45,815 bases of DNA from an uncultured Colwellia sp. Its GTDB lineage: Bacteria > Pseudomonadota > Gammaproteobacteria > Enterobacterales > Alteromonadaceae. Location: NCBI GenBank assembly GCA_913020705.1, contig CAJWBY010000014.1:1-45815 (forward strand), given 5' to 3'. Below are positions 20,261-28,425 of this stretch, piece after piece (positions within the stretch are counted from its first letter, which is position 1; every line of letters starts with the position of its first letter). The notes beneath the pieces were generated by a model. It was not told where the DNA came from. It saw only the letters and a list, made by a program, of their open reading frames with translations, and did no database searches. Both the position numbers and the translations under genes were made by a program.

Positions 20261-20298
20261 GAAAAGAAAAAAGCAGCATGGCTGCTTTTCTTCTTTTT
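20261..20298 (+). terminator. Terminator closing the purine cluster
   Basis: AAAAGCAGC (20269-20277) and GCTGCTTTT (20281-20289) form a tight stem with a 3-base loop, followed by TTCTTTTT. On the minus strand the A-rich left flank also gives a U-run, so it may act in both directions. It separates puuD from glcB. Confidence 0.85.
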
Positions 20299-20367
20299 AT
20301 TCAAGCAGTTCACTTTATCAATACACTTTATTAATAATAACAAGCAACAAATAAACTGAGTTTCACT

Positions 20368-22557
20368 ATGAATGAATACGTAATTAAACACGGCTATAAA
20401 GTCGCAAAGCCTTTATACAATTTGGTAGAACACGAAATACTGCCTGGTACTGGTATTGATGCGGAAATTTTTTGGCAATCGTTGGCGAATATTTTTGATG
20501 AATTTACGCCGAAAAATGAAGCGCTATTGGAAATACGACAAATCTTGCAAAATAAAATAGATGCGTGGCATATAGATCCAGAAAACCAAAATTTCGAGCA
20601 ACAAAAATATCAAAACTTTTTAATTGAAATAGGTTACCTCGTTAAAGAGCAAGGCAACTTTTCGATAAGTACGTCTAATGTTGATGAAGAAGTTGCCACT
20701 GTAGCAGGACCACAACTTGTGGTGCCTTTAATGAATGCACGTTTTGCGTTAAATGCAGCAAATGCTCGTTGGGGCAGTTTATATGATGCGCTTTATGGAA
20801 CAGACGTTATTGATGACAGTAATAGTGGTGAAGCCACTAAGCATTATAACCCGATTCGAGGTGAGCGGGTTCAAGCATATGCTCGTCAATTTTTAGATGA
20901 TGTATTGCCATTAAACCAAGCTAGCCATGTTGATGTTATAAACTACCAAGTTGTCAATGGCGAACTTGCCATTACTTTGAAAAATGGACAGCAAGTCAAT
21001 TTAGTAAATCAAGAGAAATTTGTCGCTTTTAAAGGCGAAGGGAAAAAACCATCAGCCATTTTATTTAAAAATAATGGTTTGCACATAGAAATTAAAATAG
21101 ACCCTAGTTCACCAGTGGCTGAAACAGATCAGGCTACTGTCGCAGATATCATTCTAGAATCAGCATTGAGTACTATTCAAGATTGCGAAGATTCAATTGC
21201 TGCAGTTGATGCAGAAGATAAAACGGCTGTTTATCGCAACTGGTTAGGTTTGATGAAAGGTGATTTATGTGAAAATATTGAAAAAAATGGGATATCAATA
21301 ACACGACAACTGAACCCAGATAGAACCTATAAAACACCTAATAACGGAGAATTAACGCTACCAGGGCGTAGCTTGTTGTTTATTCGCAATGTCGGTCATT
21401 TAATGACTAACAATGCTATTTTAACCAGCGAAGGCAAAGAAGTACCAGAGGGTATTCTTGACGGGTTAATCACAACATTAATTTCTTTACATGATTTAAA
21501 GGGCAATTCTACATTTAAGAACTCACGTAAAGGCAGTATTTATATAGTTAAACCTAAAATGCATGGCCCTGACGAAGTTGCTTTTAGTAATGAATTATTT
21601 ACCCGTATTGAAACTTACTTCGGTTTGGCCCCTAATACTATTAAAATGGGCATAATGGATGAAGAACGGAGAACATCAGCTAACTTAAAAGAATGTATTC
21701 GGGCTGCCAAAGACCGACTAGCTTTTATCAATACAGGCTTTTTAGACAGAACCGGTGATGAAATACATACCAGTATGCAAGCAGGCCCTATGGCCAGAAA
21801 AGGGCTGATGAAAGATGAAAAATGGATTTCTGCCTATGAGAACAGAAATGTTCGTATAGGTTTGCAAGCAGGGTTAAAAGGAAAGGCACAAATAGGTAAG
21901 GGCATGTGGGCCATTCCTGATGAAATGTCTAATATGTTAAAGGACAAAATTGCTCACCCTCAATCGGGAGCGAATTGTGCTTGGGTGCCTTCACCAACTG
22001 CTGCTACCTTGCACGTTCTTCATTATCACAATATTAATGTGGCTGACATTCAAGAAGCGATGTTAACTAAAATCGATGGAAATAAGTATGATGACTTAAC
22101 TGACTTACTTACGATCCCATTACTAACTAACCAAAATGAATTGACTACGATAGATATTCAACATGAACTTGATAATAACGTGCAAGGTTTATTAGGTTAT
22201 GTTGTGAGGTGGATTGATCACGGAACAGGTTGTTCAAAAGTACCTGATATCGATAATGTTGGTCGTATGGAAGACCGTGCAACTTTACGCATTTCAAGTC
22301 AGCATATTTGTAACTGGTTACAGCATGGCGTACTCAGTAAAGAACAAGTCATTGAATCTCTCAAACGTATGGCTTCGGTTGTAGATTTACAAAATATCAC
22401 TGATACAACCTATATACCTATGGCACCTGACTTTGATAACAACATAGCATTTAAAGCAGCCATGGATTTAATTTTTAAAGGGAAAGAGCAACCGAGTGGT
22501 TATACTGAACCTTTATTACATCAACGTCGCCAAGAACTAAAAATAATTACAAATTAA
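20368..22557 (+). CDS. glcB: Malate synthase G
   Basis: Condenses glyoxylate with acetyl-CoA to malate. The 729-residue length fits isoform G (723 in E. coli) rather than the 530-residue isoform A. Landmarks are [16 protein letters not shown] with the catalytic Arg, [32 protein letters not shown], and [19 protein letters not shown]; the late [13 protein letters not shown] segment contains the catalytic Asp. It sits directly after the purine cluster but behind a terminator, so it likely has its own promoter. The placement suggests it disposes of glyoxylate from ureidoglycolate. Confidence 0.96.
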   Translation: MNEYVIKHGYKVAKPLYNLVEHEILPGTGIDAEIFWQSLANIFDEFTPKNEALLEIRQILQNKIDAWHIDPENQNFEQQKYQNFLIEIGYLVKEQGNFSISTSNVDEEVATVAGPQLVVPLMNARFALNAANARWGSLYDALYGTDVIDDSNSGEATKHYNPIRGERVQAYARQFLDDVLPLNQASHVDVINYQVVNGELAITLKNGQQVNLVNQEKFVAFKGEGKKPSAILFKNNGLHIEIKIDPSSPVAETDQATVADIILESALSTIQDCEDSIAAVDAEDKTAVYRNWLGLMKGDLCENIEKNGISITRQLNPDRTYKTPNNGELTLPGRSLLFIRNVGHLMTNNAILTSEGKEVPEGILDGLITTLISLHDLKGNSTFKNSRKGSIYIVKPKMHGPDEVAFSNELFTRIETYFGLAPNTIKMGIMDEERRTSANLKECIRAAKDRLAFINTGFLDRTGDEIHTSMQAGPMARKGLMKDEKWISAYENRNVRIGLQAGLKGKAQIGKGMWAIPDEMSNMLKDKIAHPQSGANCAWVPSPTAATLHVLHYHNINVADIQEAMLTKIDGNKYDDLTDLLTIPLLTNQNELTTIDIQHELDNNVQGLLGYVVRWIDHGTGCSKVPDIDNVGRMEDRATLRISSQHICNWLQHGVLSKEQVIESLKRMASVVDLQNITDTTYIPMAPDFDNNIAFKAAMDLIFKGKEQPSGYTEPLLHQRRQELKIITN

Positions 22558-22605
22558 GTTTGTTAGCAAAATGTATTAGATATACAACAGTGGATAACAA
22601 AATAT

Positions 22606-22653
22606 ATAAAATAAAACCTCGTTGATCTTATGACCAACGAGGTTTTATTTTAT
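22606..22653. terminator. Bidirectional terminator between glcB and the YccA gene
   Basis: A 19-bp perfect inverted repeat (22606-22624 and 22635-22653) with a GC core CCTCGTTG / CAACGAGG, a 10-base loop, and A-rich and T-rich outer flanks. It lies between convergent genes and gives a U-run on either strand. Confidence 0.9.
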
Positions 22654-22690
22654 ATGCAACAACGTACTTACATTATATTAGATTAGGCTA

Positions 22691-23356
22691 TTAATCGTCT
22701 GAGCCTAAAATGCCTAACATACTTAATAAGTGAACGAAGATGTTGTAAACACTTAAATAAAGTGAAATTGTTGCACGAATGTAGTTTGTTTCACCACCAT
22801 GGATAATGCGGCTAGTATCGAATAAAATCAAACCAGACATTACCATAATTATTGCTGCACTAATGGCTAAAGAAAGCGCAGGGATTTGGAAAAACATATT
22901 GGCTATCATAGCAACAACTGCAACGATTAAGCCGACCATTAAAAAACCACCCATGAAAGAGAAGTCTTTTTTACTGGTTAATGCGTAGCCAGAAAGAGCA
23001 AAGAATATTAATGCAGTTCCACCTAGTGCTTGCATTATCATAGCTGGGCCGCCAGGTATTGAAGCATAATGGCTAAGCATAGGTCCTAAAGAAGCACCCA
23101 TTAAACCGGTGAAAGCAAAAATCCAAAAAATACCACTCGCTGAATCAGCTTTTTTGTTTACAACAAACATCAAACCGAAAGCAACTAAGGTCATTATAAG
23201 AGCTGCACCACGTGGTAAGTTCATTGCCATAGAAATAGCGGCAGTAACGGCACTAAATGCTAGCGTCATTGACAACAACATATAGGTATTTTTCAGTACC
23301 TTGTTAATCTCGATAGCAGAACTTTTGCTACCCTGTAAACTAATATTTGATTCCAT
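22691..23356 (-). CDS. Bax inhibitor-1/YccA family inner membrane protein
   Basis: Integral membrane protein of the BI-1/TMBIM family. The 221 residues hold seven hydrophobic segments after a short hydrophilic N-terminus (MESNISLQGSKSSAIEINK), with the family features NTYMLLSMTLAFSA at the first helix, FDTSRIIHGGETNYI, and a C-terminal SLYLSVYNIFVHLLSMLGILG ending in acidic GSDD. E. coli YccA modulates FtsH proteolysis of SecY; whether this paralogue does so is not shown by sequence. It stands alone on the minus strand. Confidence 0.92.
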   Translation of the reverse strand: MESNISLQGSKSSAIEINKVLKNTYMLLSMTLAFSAVTAAISMAMNLPRGAALIMTLVAFGLMFVVNKKADSASGIFWIFAFTGLMGASLGPMLSHYASIPGGPAMIMQALGGTALIFFALSGYALTSKKDFSFMGGFLMVGLIVAVVAMIANMFFQIPALSLAISAAIIMVMSGLILFDTSRIIHGGETNYIRATISLYLSVYNIFVHLLSMLGILGSDD

Positions 23357-23494
23357 AATACTTCCTCTGATAACTTTGGTTATACTTTTTAGATAAGGCC
23401 ATATGAGTAGAATTCAAGAGTAGTCTTAAATTTTACTTACGACATCGTGACATATTATGGCACGACGATTTTTAAATTACTATGCTTAAGTTAC

Positions 23495-24103
23495 TTAAGA
23501 TTGTTGATATTTATTGATTATTTGTGAACGTTTGTAACAACTGATGTCGTGGTCATTCACCACTCCGCAAGCTTGCATATAAGCATAACAGATTGTAGGG
23601 CCAACAAATTTGAAACCGCGCTTTCTTAAATCTTTACACAAAGCATCAGATTCATTCGTTGAAGTAGGGCAGCCACTAGGATCAGACCATGAATTTATAA
23701 TGGTTTTGTTATTAACGAACTGCCACAGATATACACTAAAGCTAACAAATTCTTTTTTAATATCAATGAAACGTTGAGCGTTGTTGATTGCAGCAGTTAT
23801 TTTTCCACGATGCCGAATGATATCGGTGTTTCTCACAAGCTCTTCAACTTTATTCTGATCATACTTTGCAACAATATCTATATTAAAGTTATTAAACGCA
23901 TTTCGATAACCATCACGACGTTTTAATATGGTATACCAACTTAAACCAGCTTGAGCAGACTCTAAACACAAGTATTCAAAGAGTGTCTGATCGTCATATA
24001 CTGGTACTCCCCATTCTTCATCATGGTAATTAACATAATCGGTTTTTGAAGTATCTAACCAAGAACAGCGACAAACTTTGTCGGGAAAAGTATTATTATC
24101 CAT
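23495..24103 (-). CDS. tag: DNA-3-methyladenine glycosylase I
   Basis: Base-excision repair enzyme removing 3-methyladenine from alkylated DNA. The 202-residue protein has CRCSWLDTSKTDYVNYHDEEWG with the zinc ligand Cys and His, FEYLCLESAQAGLSWYTILK in the helix-hairpin-helix core, and GVVNDHDISCYKR with the last zinc-ligating His and Cys. The stop lies in the AT-rich gap towards the YccA gene. It is divergent from tRNA-Ser. Confidence 0.94.
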   Translation of the reverse strand: MDNNTFPDKVCRCSWLDTSKTDYVNYHDEEWGVPVYDDQTLFEYLCLESAQAGLSWYTILKRRDGYRNAFNNFNIDIVAKYDQNKVEELVRNTDIIRHRGKITAAINNAQRFIDIKKEFVSFSVYLWQFVNNKTIINSWSDPSGCPTSTNESDALCKDLRKRGFKFVGPTICYAYMQACGVVNDHDISCYKRSQIINKYQQS

Positions 24104-24252
24104 AACGAACCTTTAAGGATTGTTTAAATAGCTAGCAAAATGTTGTTTTTTTTAGCAAACAAACATTTTTATAAAATAAATGCTTTACAAGTGTTTTTCG
24201 ACACTTTAATATTCGCCTCGTCTTGAAGCAAGCAATTGTTTTGAAACATTCA

Positions 24253-24343
24253 GGTGAGATGGCTGAGTGGTCGAAAGCACTGGTCTTGAAAACCAGCAAG
24301 GGTTTATAGCCCTTCTAGAGTTCAAATCTCTATCTCACCGCCA
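24253..24343 (+). tRNA. tRNA-Ser (anticodon UGA)
   Basis: Acceptor stem GGTGAGA (24253-24259) pairs with TCTCACC (24333-24339), followed by G73 and an encoded CCA (24341-24343). The D-arm GGCTGAGTGG, anticodon arm CTGGTCTTGAAAACCAG with UGA, a long class II variable arm built on AAGGGTTTATAGCCCTT, and T-arm AGAGTTCAAATCTCT are all in place. A strong terminator follows. It marks the left edge of the cassette region. Confidence 0.97.
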
Positions 24344-24359
24344 CATTAAAAATGAAGAA

Positions 24360-24387
24360 AGCCGTTGATATTCAACGGCTTTTTTTA
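24360..24387 (+). terminator. Terminator of tRNA-Ser
   Basis: GCCGTTGA (24361-24368) and TCAACGGC (24372-24379) form a stem with a 3-base loop, followed by seven or more T. Confidence 0.92.
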
Positions 24388-24818
24388 TGTCTGTTACTTT
24401 CTGAACCGTCAAGAAGATTGTCAAATATTTACGCTACTATAATAATGACCTTTTTTAAAACTAATCGAATACAATCAAAGAATATAACCCCATAGTTTTA
24501 TTTAAGGTTGTATGTGAAGAGGATAGTTATATCCATTGTGCCACTAATAAACATCAACATTTTGGATGCTAGGGAAGTATTAGCAGTAAAGGTTTTACAC
24601 GATATTTTAAATACTTATTTAACTACATAAGTAGTTGTCTTTAAAATCATGTGTTTTTTGCATCGCTTTTAGTAAAGAAAGCGGAATAAAAACATGCTTA
24701 CTCCAAAACCTAATTAAAGGAAACCATTAAGTACTTGATATAATGACAATATAAGCGTACGTTTTATTTCAATCATAAAAACTAGGTGGTTAATTTCTTT
24801 TAGAAAAAGGATATTTGC
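24388..24818. other. 430-bp gene-free stretch at left edge of cassette array
   Basis: AT-rich, with stops in all frames and no ORF of useful length. By position it is where an integron integrase and attI would lie, but no trace of a tyrosine-recombinase motif was recognised on either strand. It may hold a degraded attI or the promoter that reads into the first cassette; nothing specific can be assigned. Confidence 0.4.
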
Positions 24819-24839
24819 CAGTTTAATAAGTTGTTAGAT
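24819..24839 (+). repeat. attI- or attC-like right end before the first cassette
   Basis: The segment TTTGCC..TTTAATAAGTTGTTAGAT, ending in a GTTAGAT core at 24833-24839, resembles the right end of attC sites in the array (for example TTTGCCTCTTAATGGGGTGTTAGAA at 32304-32327). No left half was recognised, so it is either a remnant attI or the last part of a decayed attC. Confidence 0.4.
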
Positions 24840-24863
24840 GTTTTTTCAAATGGAGTAAGTCGT

Positions 24864-25409
24864 ATGCGTTTATGGATGTTTTTATTATTATGTGGTTTTA
24901 CTTTTTGCGTAAACTCAACTGAGTTGACACCAGCAGAAAGAATGCTGAATGCAATGGGAATAAATAAGATACTAGATCAGACAAAAGAAGCTCAATCTAA
25001 ATCAGCTCAAGATCAAGTTGAAATGATTATGCGTCAATTAAGCGGAACTTTATCTAAACTTCCTGATGAAAAAGTTAAAGAAATTGAAGTGCTATTTCAA
25101 AATATGATGATCGAAATTTCTGACTCTTGGAGTACTGAAGAGGCGATAAAGATATACTCTCAAGCTTGGACTGATAACTTTACTGAAAAAGAAATATTAG
25201 AGGTAGTGGTAAAGTATGAACAACCAGAATCGCAAAAAGAGCTAGAAATGGTTTTAAAAGCATCTGCAAGTTTAAATAACTATGTATTAGGCAGTTATAA
25301 CAAAGCTACTGAAATTGCTATGGCAGATTTTATACCAAAAATGCAATTAATTGTTAAGCAAGCCTTGAATAACAAAACATCTAACAAGTCGTTAAAGCAG
25401 GACAAATAA
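24864..25409 (+). CDS. DUF2059-like secreted protein (cassette 1)
   Basis: ATG 24864 has GGAG 8 bases upstream and gives 181 residues starting with a clear signal peptide (MRLWMFLLLCGFTFCVNS). A TTG start 33 bases earlier lies in the recombination core and is unlikely. The mature part is helical, with AERMLNAMGINKILDQ near the start and a WTDNFTEKEILEVVVKYEQP stretch matching the DUF2059 pattern Y...FT..EL..L..FY.SP. The role of this periplasmic family is unknown. The final nine codons and stop are inside the attC site, so the C-terminal residues (SNKSLKQDK) are dictated by the recombination sequence. It is the left-most and hence presumably youngest cassette. Confidence 0.85.
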   Translation: MRLWMFLLLCGFTFCVNSTELTPAERMLNAMGINKILDQTKEAQSKSAQDQVEMIMRQLSGTLSKLPDEKVKEIEVLFQNMMIEISDSWSTEEAIKIYSQAWTDNFTEKEILEVVVKYEQPESQKELEMVLKASASLNNYVLGSYNKATEIAMADFIPKMQLIVKQALNNKTSNKSLKQDK

Positions 25410-25479
25410 CAGTTGGCTTTTGCTCCTGCGTCGCTTATTTTAGCCAACATATTATTTACCTCTTAACGAGGCGTTAGGC
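25379..25479 (+). repeat. attC site 1 (well formed)
   Basis: R'' box ATCTAAC at 25379-25385 and R' box GTTAGGC at 25473-25479; outer pairing CTAAC/GTTAG, second stem TCGTTAA (25389-25395) / TTAACGA (25463-25469), inner stem GTTGGCT (25412-25418) / AGCCAAC (25442-25448). The unpaired bases between stems match the extrahelical-base pattern of attC. Confidence 0.88.
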
Positions 25480-25495
25480 GTCTTAAGGATTGTTG

Positions 25496-25957
25496 ATGTC
25501 AATTCAAAGTATTCAACATGAAAGAGGTATAGTTTTACCTCAACAGTATCTTAAATTGCTTTCGTCACTTGATGAGGCAGATGAGTATTATTTCAATGAA
25601 AAACCTAAAGATGATCCATCTTTTGAAGGTCGCTGTTGGTGTTTTCTAAATGAAGAGGAGCTCAACGAAGAAATTGATATGCGTGGTGTAGGTATATCAC
25701 CAGCTCACAAACAACTTGAGTTATATATAAAGTGTTTTAACGAGTATAGTGATAATCAATTTCTTATTTCACCTAACGGTAAGGTACCAATTCAGAGGGT
25801 AATCAATAGTTTTGTTATCGCCGAAGATAATGGAGATCTATTATATCTAGATCCTTTTGATGAATTTTCTGTTTGGATATTTCATCATGATGGCAGTGAT
25901 GTAATGAAAGTTGCAAATTCAATTGGTGACTGGCAGTCTCTTGCAGTCGTCGCCTAA
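25496..25957 (+). CDS. SMI1/KNR4 (SUKH) family protein (cassette 2)
   Basis: 153 residues from ATG 25496, with TAAGGA 7 bases upstream. No signal or membrane segment. Family features: HERGIVLPQQYLKLLSSLDEA at the N-terminus, WCFLNEEEL, and the C-terminal FVIAEDNGDLLYLDPFD with VWIFHHDGSDVMKVANS. SUKH proteins often act as immunity proteins against contact-dependent or polymorphic toxins, but no toxin is adjacent, so an orphan immunity role is only inference. The stop codon TAA is part of the R'' box of the following attC. Confidence 0.85.
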   Translation: MSIQSIQHERGIVLPQQYLKLLSSLDEADEYYFNEKPKDDPSFEGRCWCFLNEEELNEEIDMRGVGISPAHKQLELYIKCFNEYSDNQFLISPNGKVPIQRVINSFVIAEDNGDLLYLDPFDEFSVWIFHHDGSDVMKVANSIGDWQSLAVVA

Positions 25958-26046
25958 CAATCGACTTAAATGGACGGCAAACAGTTGGCTGTTTGTTTCG
26001 CTCCATTTTAGCCCACAATTTCGCGCCGCTTAGTAAGGCGTTAGCT
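25952..26046 (+). repeat. attC site 2 (well formed)
   Basis: R'' box GCCTAAC at 25952-25958 and R' box GTTAGCT at 26040-26046, with inner AACAGTTGGCT and AGCCCAC arms. The right part GCCGCTTAGTAAGGC completes the second stem with GACTTA. Confidence 0.85.
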
Positions 26047-26069
26047 CTTTTTCATAGTATGGAGACAAA

Positions 26070-26870
26070 ATGAAATTTTTAGCATCAATCTCACTGTTAT
26101 TATCTTTTTCTTGTTTAGCACAAGTACAAACAATCAAAATTGGCGATTTTGATATTGAATACGAGTTGTCAGGTTCAGGTAAACACCTTGTTTTACTTGA
26201 AGCAGGAATGACACGCGACTTAAGTGACTGGGATACTATTATTCCAGATATATCAAAAATGGTACGAGTAATACGCTATTCAAGAGCTGGTAATGGAAAT
26301 TCATCGAAAACCACCCAACAATTTAGTGCTGAGCAATATGCCAATCATACAAAAAGCTTATTAGATTCCTTAAAAGTTAATGAACCTGTTATTCATATCT
26401 CTCATTCATATGGTGGAATGTTAGCAAGAGCGTTTGCTGGTCAATACCCTAAGTCAGTAAATGCTTTACTTTTAATAGATCCATCCACAGAACATGACTT
26501 AGATATAGTCAAAAAAATAGACCTTCAAAGAGCAATAAAAGAAACCAAATGGATGAAAAATATGGGCCTTAAGGATGGTATGGCTAATGAGTATTTAGAT
26601 TATTGGGCAAAAAGACCAATGCCAAATTTCGATAAAATTGGTGATAAACCATTAACAATAATTGCTTCTATTAAAAAATTTGATAACCCAGTTGTACTAC
26701 AAATAACAGATTTAGGTAGAGAAAAAATGGGTGAAGCGCATAAAGATTGGGCTTCAACTTTCCCACAAGGCAAAGCAGTATTGACTGAAAAAAGTAATCA
26801 CTTTATTCAAAAAGAAGAGCCAGAATTAGTATTAAAAGAATTGGCTGAATTAATAGGCAAGTTGAAATAA
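26070..26870 (+). CDS. Secreted alpha/beta hydrolase (cassette 3)
   Basis: 266 residues with a signal peptide (MKFLASISLLLSFSCLA, cleavage after LA). The fold is seen in IEYELSGSGKHLVLLEAG followed by the nucleophile elbow SHSYGG (Ser113), LLLIDPS after it, and a late catalytic His in KSNHFIQ (His244). The cap region is short. Substrate unknown; the nearest look-alikes are small esterases/lipases. It has its own GGAGAC ribosome binding site within 15 bp of the ATG, so it does not depend on translation of the upstream cassette. Confidence 0.88.
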   Translation: MKFLASISLLLSFSCLAQVQTIKIGDFDIEYELSGSGKHLVLLEAGMTRDLSDWDTIIPDISKMVRVIRYSRAGNGNSSKTTQQFSAEQYANHTKSLLDSLKVNEPVIHISHSYGGMLARAFAGQYPKSVNALLLIDPSTEHDLDIVKKIDLQRAIKETKWMKNMGLKDGMANEYLDYWAKRPMPNFDKIGDKPLTIIASIKKFDNPVVLQITDLGREKMGEAHKDWASTFPQGKAVLTEKSNHFIQKEEPELVLKELAELIGKLK

Positions 26871-26872
26871 AG

Positions 26873-26972
26873 ATCTAACAAGAAATTAAACAAGGAAAAA
26901 AAACAGTTGGTTTTTGCTCCTTCGTCGCTTATTTTAACCAACTGTTGTTTGCCTGTTAATTGGGCGTTAGGC
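26873..26972 (+). repeat. attC site 3 (well formed)
   Basis: R'' box ATCTAAC at 26873-26879 and R' box GTTAGGC at 26966-26972. Inner stem AGTTGG / CCAACT, middle CTCCTTCGTCGCTTATTTTA as in site 1. Confidence 0.87.
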
Positions 26973-27003
26973 ATAAAGCCAAGGGTAGGAGTAAATTTAA
27001 AGT

Positions 27004-27618
27004 ATGAATCAAGAACAAGAATATATCTCAGGCTTAGGAAAAGACTCTGTCGTACCGCCTGAACTAAAAGGATGGAATTGGGGAGCATTTCTGCTTAATT
27101 GGATTTGGGGAATAGGTAACAGCACTTATATAGCCCTATTAATGTTTGTTCCTTTCGTTAATATTGTTATGTTTTTTATGCTTGGTGCCAAAGGGAACGA
27201 ATGGGCATGGAAAAATAGAACATGGAGAGATATTGAACATTTTAAACAAACGCAAAGAAAATGGCGTAATGCAGGTTTAATCTTATTATTTGTTGTTTTT
27301 CCCTTATTTTTTACGCTAATCGGAAACATGCTTAAAGGTGAAGCTTTTGATCAATCGATGGTAAGGATATCTCAAAATATTGAGGTCATTGAGGTTGTTG
27401 GCCAACCAGTTGAAGCAGGTTATTTTGTTATGGGAAGTATTCAGACTTCAGGAGCTAAAGGAGAGGCATCTTTACAATATTCTATTTCGGGGCCTGATGG
27501 AGAAGCTGATGTTTATGTTCAGGCATACAAAGAAATGGAAGCATGGTCATTATATAACGTAATTGTTCATATCCCTGAAACAGATACAAAAATACAGGTT
27601 GTAACACCTGTAGAATAA
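27004..27618 (+). CDS. Membrane protein with Coa1-like C-terminal domain (cassette 4)
   Basis: 204 residues. The N-terminal half has WNWGAFLLNWIWGIGNSTYIA and LMFVPFVNIVMFFMLGAKGNEWAW, two hydrophobic segments of the DUF2628-type membrane module. A third segment follows at LILLFVVFPLFFTLIGNML. The C-terminal half, from RISQNIEVIEVVGQP through YFVMGSIQ, ASLQYSISGPDGEADVYVQA and WSLYNVIVHI, has the pattern of the Coa1 (cytochrome oxidase assembly protein 1) domain, which in bacteria occurs in proteins of unknown role. TAGGAG lies before the ATG. No oxidase gene is nearby, so a role in oxidase assembly cannot be inferred. Confidence 0.82.
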   Translation: MNQEQEYISGLGKDSVVPPELKGWNWGAFLLNWIWGIGNSTYIALLMFVPFVNIVMFFMLGAKGNEWAWKNRTWRDIEHFKQTQRKWRNAGLILLFVVFPLFFTLIGNMLKGEAFDQSMVRISQNIEVIEVVGQPVEAGYFVMGSIQTSGAKGEASLQYSISGPDGEADVYVQAYKEMEAWSLYNVIVHIPETDTKIQVVTPVE

Positions 27619-27620
27619 AT

Positions 27621-27718
27621 ACCTAATAAGTTATTCAACAAGGAGTGAAAACAGTTTGCTGTTTTCGTTCCTCAACATTTTTGAAAACAATTTTTTGCCG
27701 CATAACGTGGCGTTAGCT
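27621..27718 (+). repeat. attC site 4 (variant)
   Basis: R'' box ACCTAAT at 27621-27627 (AAT instead of AAC) and R' box GTTAGCT at 27712-27718. The inner stem differs: AACAGTTTGCTGTTTTC and GAAAACAATTTTTT. The right shoulder GCCGCATAACGTGGC is typical. Confidence 0.78.
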
Positions 27719-27734
27719 TGAAGGAGTCATAAAA

Positions 27735-28226
27735 ATGTTCAGCCGTATAATAATAATATTGATAGGTGTTTTTTCTTTAAACATTAATGCTGAAGCAGTA
27801 TTGGAATTAGGTGATCTACCACCCGATTTTTTAGGTAAAGATAGTAATGGGGATATCGTAACTTTAAAAGATCATAAAGGTAAAGTTGTGGTTATATCTT
27901 TTTGGGCTTCTTGGTGCCCCCCTTGTCTCAAAGAACTTCCTATTTTGGAAAACATTCAAAATAAAATAGGAACAGATAAGATAAAAGTTATTGCCATTAA
28001 TTATAAAGAGGAGCGTAAAAAATATCGTAAGATTAAAAAACTATTATCTTCACTAAACTTAACGTTGACCCATGATAAACGAGGGGTTATAGGTAAGAAG
28101 TTTGGTGTCGAAGTAATCCCTAACTTATTTATCGTAGGAAAGAATGGAGAGCTTGTTTTTCATAGTATAGGCTACCGTGATTCATCTATAGATGAAATAG
28201 TTAAAGTGCTAAATCAACAACTCTAA
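27735..28226 (+). CDS. TlpA-like thiol-disulfide oxidoreductase (cassette 5)
   Basis: 163 residues with an N-terminal signal or anchor (MFSRIIIILIGVFSLNINAEA) directing it across the membrane. The thioredoxin fold is of the TlpA/ResA type: DFLGKDSNGDIVTLKDHKGK, then VISFWASWCPPCLKELP with the redox pair Cys61-Pro-Pro-Cys64, and the cis-Pro loop in GVEVIPNLFIVG. CPPC is usual for periplasmic reductases. GAAGGAG stands just before the ATG. The partner is unknown; no cytochrome c maturation genes are nearby. Confidence 0.92.
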   Translation: MFSRIIIILIGVFSLNINAEAVLELGDLPPDFLGKDSNGDIVTLKDHKGKVVVISFWASWCPPCLKELPILENIQNKIGTDKIKVIAINYKEERKKYRKIKKLLSSLNLTLTHDKRGVIGKKFGVEVIPNLFIVGKNGELVFHSIGYRDSSIDEIVKVLNQQL

Positions 28227-28327
28227 AGCTAACAAACCAATCAAAACGGACTTTTAGCAGTTGGTTAGGTTCCGCTTCGTTTCACATTTTGACCAACAAT
28301 TAAAAGCCTCTTAATGGGGCGTTATTT
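28227..28327 (+). repeat. attC site 5
   Basis: R'' box AGCTAAC at 28227-28233; right end GCCTCTTAATGGGGC then GTTATTT (28321-28327), a drifted R' box. Inner stem CAGTTGGT / ACCAAC. Confidence 0.78.
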
Positions 28328-28425
28328 GTAAATCACTCATCCCGAAATGAACTTAAATTATAAATCCGAGTCCTATTTGAGATTGAAAATAGTATGTTCA
28401 AATAATTAAATAAGGATTGAGTACA

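Noticed and set aside
24388..24818. Remnant of an integron integrase gene
   Set aside because: Looked for tyrosine-recombinase box motifs on both strands by eye and found none; the stretch is stop-rich in all frames.
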